A DNA stretch of 48,241 bases. It comes from a virus. The DNA lies in IMG/VR virus record IMGVR_UViG_3300013101_000016, positions 1 through 48,241 of that record. One strand, given 5' to 3'. The position numbers were made by a program, and so were the translations under genes. Shown here piece by piece: positions 41,553-47,930 of this stretch (position 1 is the stretch's first letter; every line of letters starts with the position of its first letter). Below the pieces are notes generated by a model. It was not told where the DNA came from. It worked only from the letters and a program-made list of their open reading frames with translations, and did not search any database.

Positions 41553-41759
41553 TTAAAATTCCACTATCCCGTGGTCAGCGAGAAAAGTTTCTATCTGTTT
41601 CTTACCCATTTCCATGGCCTGATGGAGAGAGGCTAGCTCATCCATTCCTACCGCTGTTGTAGTTTCCTTGTTGGTCAGTACCTCTATCATGTGGTTTGAC
41701 AGGCGATTCAGTGTATGATGTATCTGTCTGCACGCTACCCGAATGTTCTGATCATTCAT
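41553..41759 (-). CDS. Helical hypothetical protein, 68 aa
   Basis: ATG 41759 is chosen because GGGAGGAGG lies 6-8 bases upstream; ATG 41765 would touch that site. The protein is helical (QIHHTLNRLSNHMIEVLTNK; MDELASLHQAMEMGKKQIET) with heptad spacing, so a helical dimer is likely. Its start overlaps the upstream stop region by 8 bases. Function unknown. Confidence 0.55.
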   Translation of the reverse strand: MNDQNIRVACRQIHHTLNRLSNHMIEVLTNKETTTAVGMDELASLHQAMEMGKKQIETFLADHGIVEF

Positions 41760-41931
41760 CGTCATCCTCCTCCCGTACTGACATCTCCATGAGTGCCTCG
41801 TCCACGTACCCAAGGTCCTCATCTAGTTGATCGTTGATCTCCTTGCACGCACGGCACAGGTACACCCCGCCTCTGATGCGGATCACCTCGTCACCCTCGT
41901 CGGTTGATGCCAAACAGATTTCGCACTCCAT
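41752..41931 (-). CDS. Acidic zinc-ribbon protein, 59 aa
   Basis: ATG 41931 follows GGAGTCAAAG; TTG 41943 would also be in frame. Cys3-x2-Cys6 (CEIC) and CRAC (about residues 26-29) form a likely zinc ribbon, then an acidic tail (EEDDDE). It overlaps the membrane-protein gene upstream by 41 bases. Function unknown. Confidence 0.55.
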   Translation of the reverse strand: MECEICLASTDEGDEVIRIRGGVYLCRACKEINDQLDEDLGYVDEALMEMSVREEDDDE

Positions 41932-42043
41932 CTTTGACTCCAATCCAGGCGTACATTAGCGGGAACATGCACAATACAACGCCTATGATAAGGTGCATGA
42001 CGGGGAGTGAGACACCAAGCGCAGTCACTACCCAGTTCAACAT
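41891..42043 (-). CDS. Small membrane protein, 50 aa
   Basis: The ATG follows AAAGGATGGTGACAC. The product begins MLNWVVTALGVSLPVMHLII and continues with GVVLCMFPLMYAWIG, giving one long or two short membrane segments, then a basic tail (KDGVRNLFGINRRG). It overlaps both neighbours (7 bases upstream, 41 bases downstream). It lies just downstream of the amidoligase cassette. Confidence 0.55.
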   Translation of the reverse strand: MLNWVVTALGVSLPVMHLIIGVVLCMFPLMYAWIGVKDGVRNLFGINRRG

Positions 42044-42336
42044 GTGTCACCATCCTTTAGCTTATACGCCGCAATTAACTCTGCCTTTGCCTCGCTAATA
42101 CTGATGCCCATGTTGCACAATAACATACCGAATAGCAGGTACATTTTGCGCAGTAAGTCTGTCCTTTTATTAACGCCATCATCGAACAATGCCTGCACCA
42201 CACCACGCGCTGGATCACCATCATGAGGCAACATTAGCGTAAGAATACCACTAACATATCGCTTCATGTCATCATCGTGTAGGTCGTGCATCACTGCATA
42301 GATTTCATCGACCGCACTCTTATAGTTATCATGCAT
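42037..42336 (-). CDS. Hypothetical helical protein, 99 aa
   Basis: ATG 42336 has AAGGAG 8 bases upstream. The protein is helical with a hydrophobic patch (LRKMYLLFGMLLCNMGISIS, residues about 62-81) and acidic loops (HDLHDDDMKR). It overlaps the upstream gene stop by 8 bases. It directly follows the zinc-ribbon protein of the amidoligase cassette and may belong to it. Function unknown. Confidence 0.55.
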   Translation of the reverse strand: MHDNYKSAVDEIYAVMHDLHDDDMKRYVSGILTLMLPHDGDPARGVVQALFDDGVNKRTDLLRKMYLLFGMLLCNMGISISEAKAELIAAYKLKDGDTC

Positions 42337-43423
42337 TGAACTCACTCCTTACATATTTCATGACGTCATCGACGCTGGTATCGTCCATCATGTCATTGAT
42401 AATTCCCAGCAGTTGGTACCTCACATCATGCGCAGTCATGGCACGAGCCAAGCGGTTGAACCCCCAGTCCACGCTCCCGGCGTATGTAATGTTTTGAAAT
42501 ACCATATGCGTGTGTATCATTGTGTTGTACAGTGGGACCGCAAGCTCCTCAAGGTAGTCCGTTCTCTTGGTAAAGAAGAAGCGGCACATCTCCTCGCTGT
42601 TGCGAAAGGACTGAGCTGCAATGTACTTCTTCCTTAGATCGTTAAGACAATTGGCATCTCCGATGAGTACTGACTGTTCTCTATTTGCCATAAGCCTCTC
42701 TCCGTACTCCTCAATGAATGCTATGTATGCATCGAACGAGTTGTTTCCTATGATAGTACTGCACTCAACCCAATCCGCACGAGTCATGTCTGTAAGCTCA
42801 AAGAACTTCTTGCAATTGAGTATACGTTTGAACCTGTGCCCAGTAGCATTATCGAAGTGGATATCAGGCAACCAGAACGCAAGACCGTTCCCGCCCTCAC
42901 ATATACCGACCTTCCCATCCCTCGCAAGAAGGAGGAGCTTGGTAATGTTGTTCATCAGCACATCGACACCAATTGGGTTTCCCATGAGTGTGTTACCATC
43001 AAGGTGGGCGTATCCATCTTCTACACCAGCACCACCAAAGTAAGCACCACATGTTTGGCATGACTGAACACCAATTGATATCCTGCTACACGCAGGGCAC
43101 ATGGCGGCCGTCCCGTCACATCTTGCTACCCTGGATAGGTAGCTGGTCATGCCATTTACGTCCTCGAAATTCCCATCAAAGATCTTATCCCATGCGGAAA
43201 TGAAGTCTCGATACAACTTCTCGCCATCCGCATTATTAAGCAACTCCTTGACGTTGGTTGGCTGTCCATCGCCGTCTTCTCTACAGTACTGCATTCTGTC
43301 AATATCCCATCTATTAGATGGGGTAGAGTACATTAGTATGGCACCAGTAATGAAGTCATACGTGTACAGGTAGTTGTCGAACTGATTGCCGCGCACCCTA
43401 ACATGTCCGCATTGGTTAGGCAT
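42329..43423 (-). CDS. Unknown zinc-ribbon protein of the amidoligase cassette, 364 aa
   Basis: AAGGAGGTGACG precedes ATG 43423. A four-cysteine ribbon (CPACSR ... CQTCGAYFGG) lies at about residues 107-127, followed by a large helical and mixed domain with recurring Asn/Asp (VLMNNITKLLLLARDGKVGI; WVECSTIIGNNSFDAYIAFI). No catalytic motif is recognised. It is joined to the amidotransferase gene by an 8-base overlap, so the products are expected in similar amounts. It may supply or bind the substrate of the ligase, or be the protein that is modified; this is an inference from context. Confidence 0.6.
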   Translation of the reverse strand: MPNQCGHVRVRGNQFDNYLYTYDFITGAILMYSTPSNRWDIDRMQYCREDGDGQPTNVKELLNNADGEKLYRDFISAWDKIFDGNFEDVNGMTSYLSRVARCDGTAAMCPACSRISIGVQSCQTCGAYFGGAGVEDGYAHLDGNTLMGNPIGVDVLMNNITKLLLLARDGKVGICEGGNGLAFWLPDIHFDNATGHRFKRILNCKKFFELTDMTRADWVECSTIIGNNSFDAYIAFIEEYGERLMANREQSVLIGDANCLNDLRKKYIAAQSFRNSEEMCRFFFTKRTDYLEELAVPLYNTMIHTHMVFQNITYAGSVDWGFNRLARAMTAHDVRYQLLGIINDMMDDTSVDDVMKYVRSEFNA

Positions 43424-44429
43424 CGTCACCTCCTTCTACTGTTTCGTATCCGTAGTAATCAAGGTACTCATTGATCTCATCGTCGTTGAGCTTGCCTCGA
43501 ATGTGCTTCCCCTCTGCCCATATCCCATTTTCACCTATGCCAAAGGTGGTCTCGGGACTGAGACAGCACGGGCATTCAGGATGTGTGTGTCCGTCTCTCT
43601 TGTACCAGTTTTCTGACTCCAGCCATGTGAAGTCATGCCTGCACTGGTAGCAATAGAACCTATCATACTCAAGGAATGGAGGCAGCTCACCACGGGGGAA
43701 TGGGATAAAATCCTCAAGCTCATCATCCTCCCCCGCCGCCTCCTCATCCTTGAACTTTTCCCATTTGCTTTCAAGATCGTGATCTCTGTCCTCGTCCACG
43801 TCATTGGTCTCTTCGTAGTAATTGTCGGGATCATAGAACGAGGACCGATCAAGCTTATCGTCGTACGCCCATCCACTCCTGCTATATGTTGCCTTCCAGA
43901 ACGAGTTGCTGAACCAGCACCCGTTGTCTTCCCACTGGCCCGCACCCTCATTGATGATAGATAGATGACCTTCCCTGTTTAGGAATACCAGTTTGTTAGA
44001 CTGGCCTATGTAATCCTCCATCATGAGGCGAATGCCGCTGTTGGATAGGAAATTTCTCGGCAGTTGCTTTAAGACGTACCTGTTGAACACTTGTGTATCG
44101 GAGATCGTACTGAATTCCTTTGTGAAATCCATCACCCCGTTATGAGCAAACACAAGCTGTTGCGGGAACACCCAAAATGGATGAGTGTTCTCCTCGTTGA
44201 TGCCACCATGGGTAGCGATGCGGAAGTGAACGATGGCTGGTATCTTACTCCAGTCTCTTGATTCCCAAAATCCCTCAAAGGAATCCCACTCCATGAAGCC
44301 CTTCTCAATGAAGATCTTCCCTTTATCACACCATGCTACCCCGGCACCCTGGTTGTTAGAATCCCAACATTTATGAAGTGTTTTAATATCCAGGTTAGAG
44401 CCTATCGGCTTTGCAATCACTACACACAT
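43416..44429 (-). CDS. Class II glutamine amidotransferase, 337 aa
   Basis: AAGGAAGGATAGTTA precedes the ATG. Met1 is followed by Cys2, the N-terminal nucleophile of Ntn glutamine amidotransferases. Other class II motifs: NNQGAGVAW (25-33), VHFRIATHGG (67-76), FAHNGVM (94-100) and SDTQVF (110-115). Such domains release ammonia from glutamine. A second part (about 190-337) is acidic and ends in a CxxC ... CPCC ribbon (FYCYQCRHDFTW; HPECPCCLSP) that may tether it to the ligase. It lies directly downstream of the amidoligase gene, the expected partner. Substrate unknown. Confidence 0.82.
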   Translation of the reverse strand: MCVVIAKPIGSNLDIKTLHKCWDSNNQGAGVAWCDKGKIFIEKGFMEWDSFEGFWESRDWSKIPAIVHFRIATHGGINEENTHPFWVFPQQLVFAHNGVMDFTKEFSTISDTQVFNRYVLKQLPRNFLSNSGIRLMMEDYIGQSNKLVFLNREGHLSIINEGAGQWEDNGCWFSNSFWKATYSRSGWAYDDKLDRSSFYDPDNYYEETNDVDEDRDHDLESKWEKFKDEEAAGEDDELEDFIPFPRGELPPFLEYDRFYCYQCRHDFTWLESENWYKRDGHTHPECPCCLSPETTFGIGENGIWAEGKHIRGKLNDDEINEYLDYYGYETVEGGDDA

Positions 44430-44447
44430 TAACTATCCTTCCTTTCT

Positions 44448-45647
44448 TCACCGCAACTCGGCAAGCATTGGGGCGAACATGCTACAGAACGCCGGGTAAA
44501 TCTTGCGGTTATCATTAGCATACCGCACAAAGTTCTCGACTCTCATATCCCTCAGCCCGTTGTGTCTGGAGAATTGGAACGCAGCTTCCATGAACTCCAT
44601 GTTTGCGAAGAACCCTGTTGGTGACAGGGTGCCTCGGAAGATCCGACACTCTATAGTGTTATCAGGACAGAAGTTAATAGCGTGATACCTGCCCTGAGAT
44701 GCGTTATTCCGACTCAATACCATAGCAGACAGCTTGCATGAGAGCTTGGTCTTTGCCCACTGCTCCAAGCGGTCGGGCCTGCGTCTCGATACCGAAAGCA
44801 CCATATCCTCATTCTCGTAGAACAAGTTGGCGAATTTGTATCTATGCAGTCGAGACACGAAACCGAACCGCCCTAAGTGGACATGCATACCGCACTCCTG
44901 GGCTGAGAATGACCGCGCTAATCCAAAGCGCTCCAGGCTGAACATGTTATCAAACCTTTTCTTGTTTTTGTTCATCCAGTTAAAAGTGAATGGTAGCGTG
45001 GCTATCTCGAACCCGTTGCAGACTGAACCATCTTCCATGTAGTACAAGAACTCATCTTCATTACCCTCATCCAGAATGTCAATACATTCCTGAATTTCAT
45101 TCGTGACAAGCTCTACTTCTACTCCATACGTGGCAATGCCTTTTTTTGGCGGTTCTGAGGTAACAGATGTACCACCGGCACCATCAGCGTAGAACCGAAT
45201 TGTAGGAGCGTAATTCCACGAACGAATGCCCTCACTCCCGCTCTCACTGTAGCAGTAATCACATAGAATTTGGTCATCTCTACAATAGACATCTTCCCTG
45301 TAGATTATAGCCTCACAGTTGTCACAATAGCAGTAGATCTCTTCGAAACACTCCTGGCAATAATAATCATAATTGTGAGACACTGAATCATCGATCCAAA
45401 TTTCCTCATTGCAATTATCGCAGAAGACCACGTTTTCCTGATAGCATGAGTCGCACATGATATCATTGTCGAAAGAATGTGTGCCCTCGGTCTCGACCTC
45501 AATACCGCAGCCATCGCACGAGCAAACGAGGTCACTTAGGCAGCATTCACAAACTGTCTGCTCAAGTATCTCAGAGTACTCCAATTCATCTTCCGGGTAC
45601 TCCTCCTCACATACTTCACAGATTGGTAGACTTTCCTCATCAGGCAT
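44448..45647 (-). CDS. Amidoligase (COOH-NH2 ligase) with N-terminal zinc-ribbon array, 399 aa
   Basis: ATG 45647 follows AAAGGAGTTGCCT. Residues 1-135 contain repeated CxxC knuckles (CEVC, CECC, CSCDGC, CDSC, CDNC, CQEC, CYCDNC, CDYC), probably several zinc ribbons. Residues 170-399 match the Amidoligase_2 family of the glutamine synthetase-like fold: YGVEVEL (174-180), MEDGSVCNGFEIATLP (204-219), ECGMHVHLGR (251-260), RYHAINF (320-326) and TIECRIFRGT (331-340). These residues bind ATP, metal and the carboxylate substrate in relatives. The enzyme likely makes an amide bond using ammonia or an amino donor; the neighbouring amidotransferase could supply ammonia. Own promoter at 45673-45701. 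Confidence 0.82.
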   Translation of the reverse strand: MPDEESLPICEVCEEEYPEDELEYSEILEQTVCECCLSDLVCSCDGCGIEVETEGTHSFDNDIMCDSCYQENVVFCDNCNEEIWIDDSVSHNYDYYCQECFEEIYCYCDNCEAIIYREDVYCRDDQILCDYCYSESGSEGIRSWNYAPTIRFYADGAGGTSVTSEPPKKGIATYGVEVELVTNEIQECIDILDEGNEDEFLYYMEDGSVCNGFEIATLPFTFNWMNKNKKRFDNMFSLERFGLARSFSAQECGMHVHLGRFGFVSRLHRYKFANLFYENEDMVLSVSRRRPDRLEQWAKTKLSCKLSAMVLSRNNASQGRYHAINFCPDNTIECRIFRGTLSPTGFFANMEFMEAAFQFSRHNGLRDMRVENFVRYANDNRKIYPAFCSMFAPMLAELR

Positions 45648-45672
45648 AGGCAACTCCTTTCTCCACCCTACT

Positions 45673-45701
45673 AGGGTAGCAGATTGAAAGCACATTGTCA
45701 A
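45673..45701 (-). promoter_or_regulatory. Promoter of the amidoligase cassette with a palindrome at -10
   Basis: On the minus strand: TTGACA (45701-45696), a 17-base spacer ending TGC, then TACCCT (45678-45673). A perfect 13-base palindrome, ACCCTACTAGGGT (45665-45677), covers the -10 box and is a likely operator. TGCTACCCT is also present at the sites at 46.36 and 47.01 kb. Confidence 0.65.
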
Positions 45702-45746
45702 GTACTTCCTCAGATACCCTGCATAAACAGGGCATCAGAGGATTTA

Positions 45747-45974
45747 CTACTTATCAATTAGGGCCGCAAGATCTTGTAGGATGCCAGAGTATGATTTTCT
45801 CGACTCTGGAGACATTCCGAACAATCTATTGGAACCATCCTCGGCCTTACAAATAAGCTGGTATGCGTCCGTGATGAGATCTCTGGCTGTTTGGATGCTT
45901 ATCTCGGCATCATCGAGACAGCTAGAAGCTTCGTCCACGCCCTTTCTTGCCTGTCCAAAGTAATTGCTTTCCAT
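45747..45974 (-). CDS. Helical hypothetical protein, 75 aa
   Basis: GGGAGGACTC precedes ATG 45974. The protein is a helical bundle-like sequence (ISIQTARDLITDAYQLICKA) with a C-terminal ILQDLAALIDK. It is first after the long leader from the promoter at 46225 and stands alone before the amidoligase promoter. Its small size, position and strong ribosome site suggest an early regulatory role, but no motif confirms it. Confidence 0.6.
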   Translation of the reverse strand: MESNYFGQARKGVDEASSCLDDAEISIQTARDLITDAYQLICKAEDGSNRLFGMSPESRKSYSGILQDLAALIDK

Positions 45975-45984
45975 GAGTCCTCCC

Positions 45985-46196
45985 TTCTGAGACGAGGTCC
46001 CGAGATTTGCTCGGTCCAACCCCGCGTAGCGGGGAAGGTATCATCTCTATTCAAGGTCACTAATCAGAGCCGACGACGGTACCGGGAAACCAAATCACAG
46101 GTTTTACGCCGACCCTGAATACTGAACTCGAATCAGTAGAGCTTTCGCCAATGTGTTGAGAGGGTATCAATAGTCTTGATCCCTACCAACAGAACT
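45985..46196 (-). other. Long structured 5' leader without an ORF
   Basis: About 200 bases between a predicted transcription start (near 46190) and ATG 45974. Hairpins: CCGAG/CTCGG (46000-46014), CCCCGC-GTA-GCGGGG (46020-46034), a 6-bp stem with a 7-base loop (46120-46138), and an 8-bp stem with a single bulge (46162-46183). No tRNA fits. A regulatory leader or small RNA is possible. Confidence 0.45.
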
Positions 46197-46225
46197 ACTA
46201 TAACAGATAGTATTTCCATTGTCAA
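46197..46225 (-). promoter_or_regulatory. Strong sigma-70-type promoter, leftward
   Basis: On the minus strand TTGACA (46225-46220), 17-base spacer ending TGT (extended -10), TATAGT (46202-46197). This is the closest match to the bacterial consensus in the window. The -35 box overlaps the stop codon of the 35-residue gene 46222-46329. An inverted repeat GACCAC ... GTGGTT lies just upstream. Confidence 0.75.
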
Positions 46226-46329
46226 CCACTTTTATCGTGGTCAATCATGTCAATAATCATTGCAAGGTATATTTCAATCCCGCGGAGTCTATTGAGCAAT
46301 GCAGTTAATGAACTCTCAAATGCTATCAT
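46222..46329 (-). CDS. Small helical peptide, 35 aa
   Basis: AGAAGGGGG precedes ATG 46329 by 5 bases. The peptide begins MIAFESSLTALLNRLRGIEI and ends YLAMIIDMIDHDKSG, an amphipathic helix-like pattern. Its stop TGA lies inside the -35 box of the downstream promoter. It is too short for confident assignment but has a good ribosome site and a candidate upstream promoter within the 46344-46364 repeat. Confidence 0.45.
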   Translation of the reverse strand: MIAFESSLTALLNRLRGIEIYLAMIIDMIDHDKSG

Positions 46330-46343
46330 CACAACCCCCTTCT

Positions 46344-46364
46344 TAGACTGTTGCGAGGGTAGCA
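46344..46364 (+). repeat. Left copy of a 21-bp inverted repeat flanking one gene
   Basis: TAGACTGTTGCGAGGGTAGCA; the exact reverse complement occurs at 47009-47029. On the minus strand it contains TGCTACCCT, a candidate extended -10 for leftward transcription of the 35-residue gene. The -35 is weak. Confidence 0.8.
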
Positions 46365-46373
46365 CGATTATGT

Positions 46374-46386
46374 GCTACACTGTAGC
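46374..46386. repeat. Palindrome GCTACACTGTAGC
   Basis: A perfect 6-1-6 palindrome that covers the stop codon of the gene 46375-46989. The inner 11 bases (CTACACTGTAG) recur at 47182-47192. Confidence 0.7.
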
Positions 46387-46989
46387 GTTATGGATATAAT
46401 GTAAGAGGTTTAGTAAGTTTTCCTCGTCGCGCACATCCTCTATCGTAACCTTTTTCTCATATTTGCCATTAGAGAGTAGACACTTTGCAGTGTAGTGCTT
46501 CCCGTATGGTTGCATACTGGCACGTACAACTGTCCATCCTCGACACGACACGGACTCACAAGCACCGCCCAACATATCCAGTTGAGTGTTATCCTCTCCT
46601 GTATGGGCTTTTACCACCGGCTCTGCCTTCGTTTTCTTGGACACCTTGACCTTCCGCAAGGGAACGTCATCATTCCAAGATACCATTTGGTACCTGAGAT
46701 CGTGACTTGAATGTTTTTTCAAGCGTCGAGACCTCGAACGGGAGTTGATACTCGTTATCATGTAATCCTCGTTGGGTACTACAGTAGGCAGAATCACCGG
46801 GCGATCATCGCAGCCACGAGCAACATGCGTGCCCTCTACATTGAAGAAGGGTATTGTGGTCTCAGATTCACGAGACACGAGCTTAGAATTGAGCCTCGCG
46901 GTCCTGGGCCATGAGCAGTGGTTCCCTCGACGACGGTTAACCTGTGATCCGTCCATTCCTTGTTGCGTTGGTGATCCGGTGACAGGCAT
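46375..46989 (-). CDS. Unknown basic protein between the inverted repeats, 204 aa
   Basis: AAAGGATCTCAA precedes ATG 46989. The N-terminal 120 residues are basic and low in structure (SRSRSRRLKKHSSHDLRYQM; PLRKVKVSKKTKAEPVVKA). The C-terminal 60 residues look like a small folded domain (GWTVVRASMQPYGKHYTAKC ... VTIEDVRDEENLLNLLHYIH). No helix-turn-helix is evident. The basic composition and its position between two identical 21-base sites suggest a nucleic-acid-binding regulator, but the sequence gives no direct proof. The stop codon overlaps the palindrome GCTACACTGTAGC. Confidence 0.5.
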   Translation of the reverse strand: MPVTGSPTQQGMDGSQVNRRRGNHCSWPRTARLNSKLVSRESETTIPFFNVEGTHVARGCDDRPVILPTVVPNEDYMITSINSRSRSRRLKKHSSHDLRYQMVSWNDDVPLRKVKVSKKTKAEPVVKAHTGEDNTQLDMLGGACESVSCRGWTVVRASMQPYGKHYTAKCLLSNGKYEKKVTIEDVRDEENLLNLLHYIHNATV

Positions 46990-47017
46990 TTGAGATCCTT
47001 TCTCACCATGCTACCCT
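46990..47017 (+). promoter_or_regulatory. Putative rightward promoter within the right repeat
   Basis: TTGAGA (46990-46995), a 16-base spacer ending TGC, then TACCCT (47012-47017). It points away from gene 46375-46989 and overlaps the 21-base repeat. What it transcribes is not clear. Confidence 0.45.
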
Positions 47018-47029
47018 CGCAACAGTCTA
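47009..47029 (-). repeat. Right copy of the 21-bp inverted repeat
   Basis: Reverse complement of 46344-46364. It overlaps the -10 box of the putative rightward promoter and lies 20 bases upstream of the ATG of gene 46375-46989. Confidence 0.8.
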
Positions 47030-47181
47030 GAATTTAACCCCTTGTCATTGTCCTACAAGGTTATGTCTGTAAAGGCGTCGGAATTGGAGCACCAACCCAC
47101 TATCGTACCCGCTAGCCTTAAACGATTCTCACCATTGCGCAAATCTCGAATCCGTGTCCTTGGGGCCGCTCCCCTCGACTT

Positions 47182-47192
47182 CTACACTGTAG
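47182..47192. repeat. Palindrome CTACACTGTAG, second copy
   Basis: A perfect 5-1-5 palindrome identical to 46375-46385. With the 21-base repeats it marks symmetrical sites on both sides of the gene 46375-46989. Confidence 0.65.
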
Positions 47193-47328
47193 TATTGCAA
47201 CCCCTGTGCCAATTATGCCAGTCTCAATCGACTATTTCGTAACATGTTGATTCTAAATGGATTGAATTTACCAGTCTCTTTTAGGATGGAATACTGTGTC
47301 TCAATAAGGAGTCAGGTTTACAAATAAT

Positions 47329-47439
47329 GTGACGCTCTACGGTACCTGTTAATGTATACTCACTCCTGATAAGGGCTAACTCTAATGGTATCAATAGCTT
47401 ATGAGTGACGCTGTACGTCATTGGTGTGACGCTATACGC
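47329..47439 (+). repeat. Three iteron-like repeats, GTGACGCTNTACG
   Basis: Copies at 47329-47342, 47405-47418 and 47426-47439, all in one orientation. The last two start 21 bases apart, two turns of the helix. Candidate binding sites for an initiator or repressor. Confidence 0.65.
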
Positions 47440-47469
47440 CACCATACCGTGCCAATGATGCAAGGTGCT

Positions 47470-47483
47470 ACATGCCAGCATGT
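47470..47483. repeat. Inverted repeat ACATGC-CA-GCATGT
   Basis: A perfect 6-bp dyad with a 2-base centre, located between the two TGCAAGGTGC direct repeats. Likely a protein-binding site rather than a hairpin, given its short loop. Confidence 0.5.
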
Positions 47484-47608
47484 TACGCGTTGCAAGGTGC
47501 ATCATAGTATTGAGACTGTGCCATAATGGGACACGCTATCTACTAAGGGTTTAGTAGGTGGGGATATGAGAAAGGGAATCGCTGCTATTAACGACATCCT
47601 CGATATAT

Positions 47609-47671
47609 AGGAATCATTCCTATTATGTACGGCCCGCGTTATCAGTAACGTTACCTAGAATCATTCCTATT
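47609..47671 (+). repeat. Palindrome AGGAATCATTCCT and 14-base direct repeat
   Basis: AGGAATCATTCCT (47609-47621) is a perfect 6-1-6 palindrome. GAATCATTCCTATT occurs at 47611-47624 and 47658-47671, 47 bases apart; a partial copy (TAGGAATCA) lies at 47783-47791. Confidence 0.6.
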
Positions 47672-47910
47672 CAACGCGGCATGGCTACGTGGTAGTAGTA
47701 ACCGCTACTATTATCAATAGCTTGCGGCCGGACTAACAATCCTCATACCTGGTATCAACCATGCGCTACGCGCCGATGAGACTAGGAATCAACCCCGTTG
47801 GCCCCCCTGGCGCTTCGCGCTATTAATAATACCCCCTCACATATCCCACGCACAAATTAAACCTAAAACCCCCCTAGTCCTCACAGAACCACACCTCCCT
47901 CTCATTCTGA

Positions 47911-47930
47911 CCCCACACCCCACCCATCCC
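47911..47930 (-). other. G-quadruplex motif on the minus strand
   Basis: The minus strand reads GGG-AT-GGG-T-GGGG-TGT-GGGG, which fits four G runs with loops of 1-3 bases. It sits inside a stretch where the plus strand has very few G bases. Confidence 0.6.

Noticed and set aside
46120-46138. tRNA-like T arm (stem with a CTCGAAT loop)
   Set aside because: The loop does not fit the TTCRA pattern and no matching acceptor, D or anticodon stems are found upstream.
46344-47029. Insertion sequence or MITE bounded by 21-bp terminal inverted repeats
   Set aside because: No target-site duplication is visible and the enclosed protein shows no transposase motifs; a control region fits better, though transfer as a unit cannot be excluded.
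47063-47242. Rightward 59-codon frame downstream of the putative promoter at 46990-47017
   Set aside because: AAGG lies only two bases before the ATG, no good ribosome site is present, and the composition looks random. It could still be expressed, but the evidence is too weak to call a gene.
47281-47505. Leftward 74-codon frame in the noncoding region
   Set aside because: It crosses the iteron-like repeats, lacks a ribosome site and shows no natural protein pattern.
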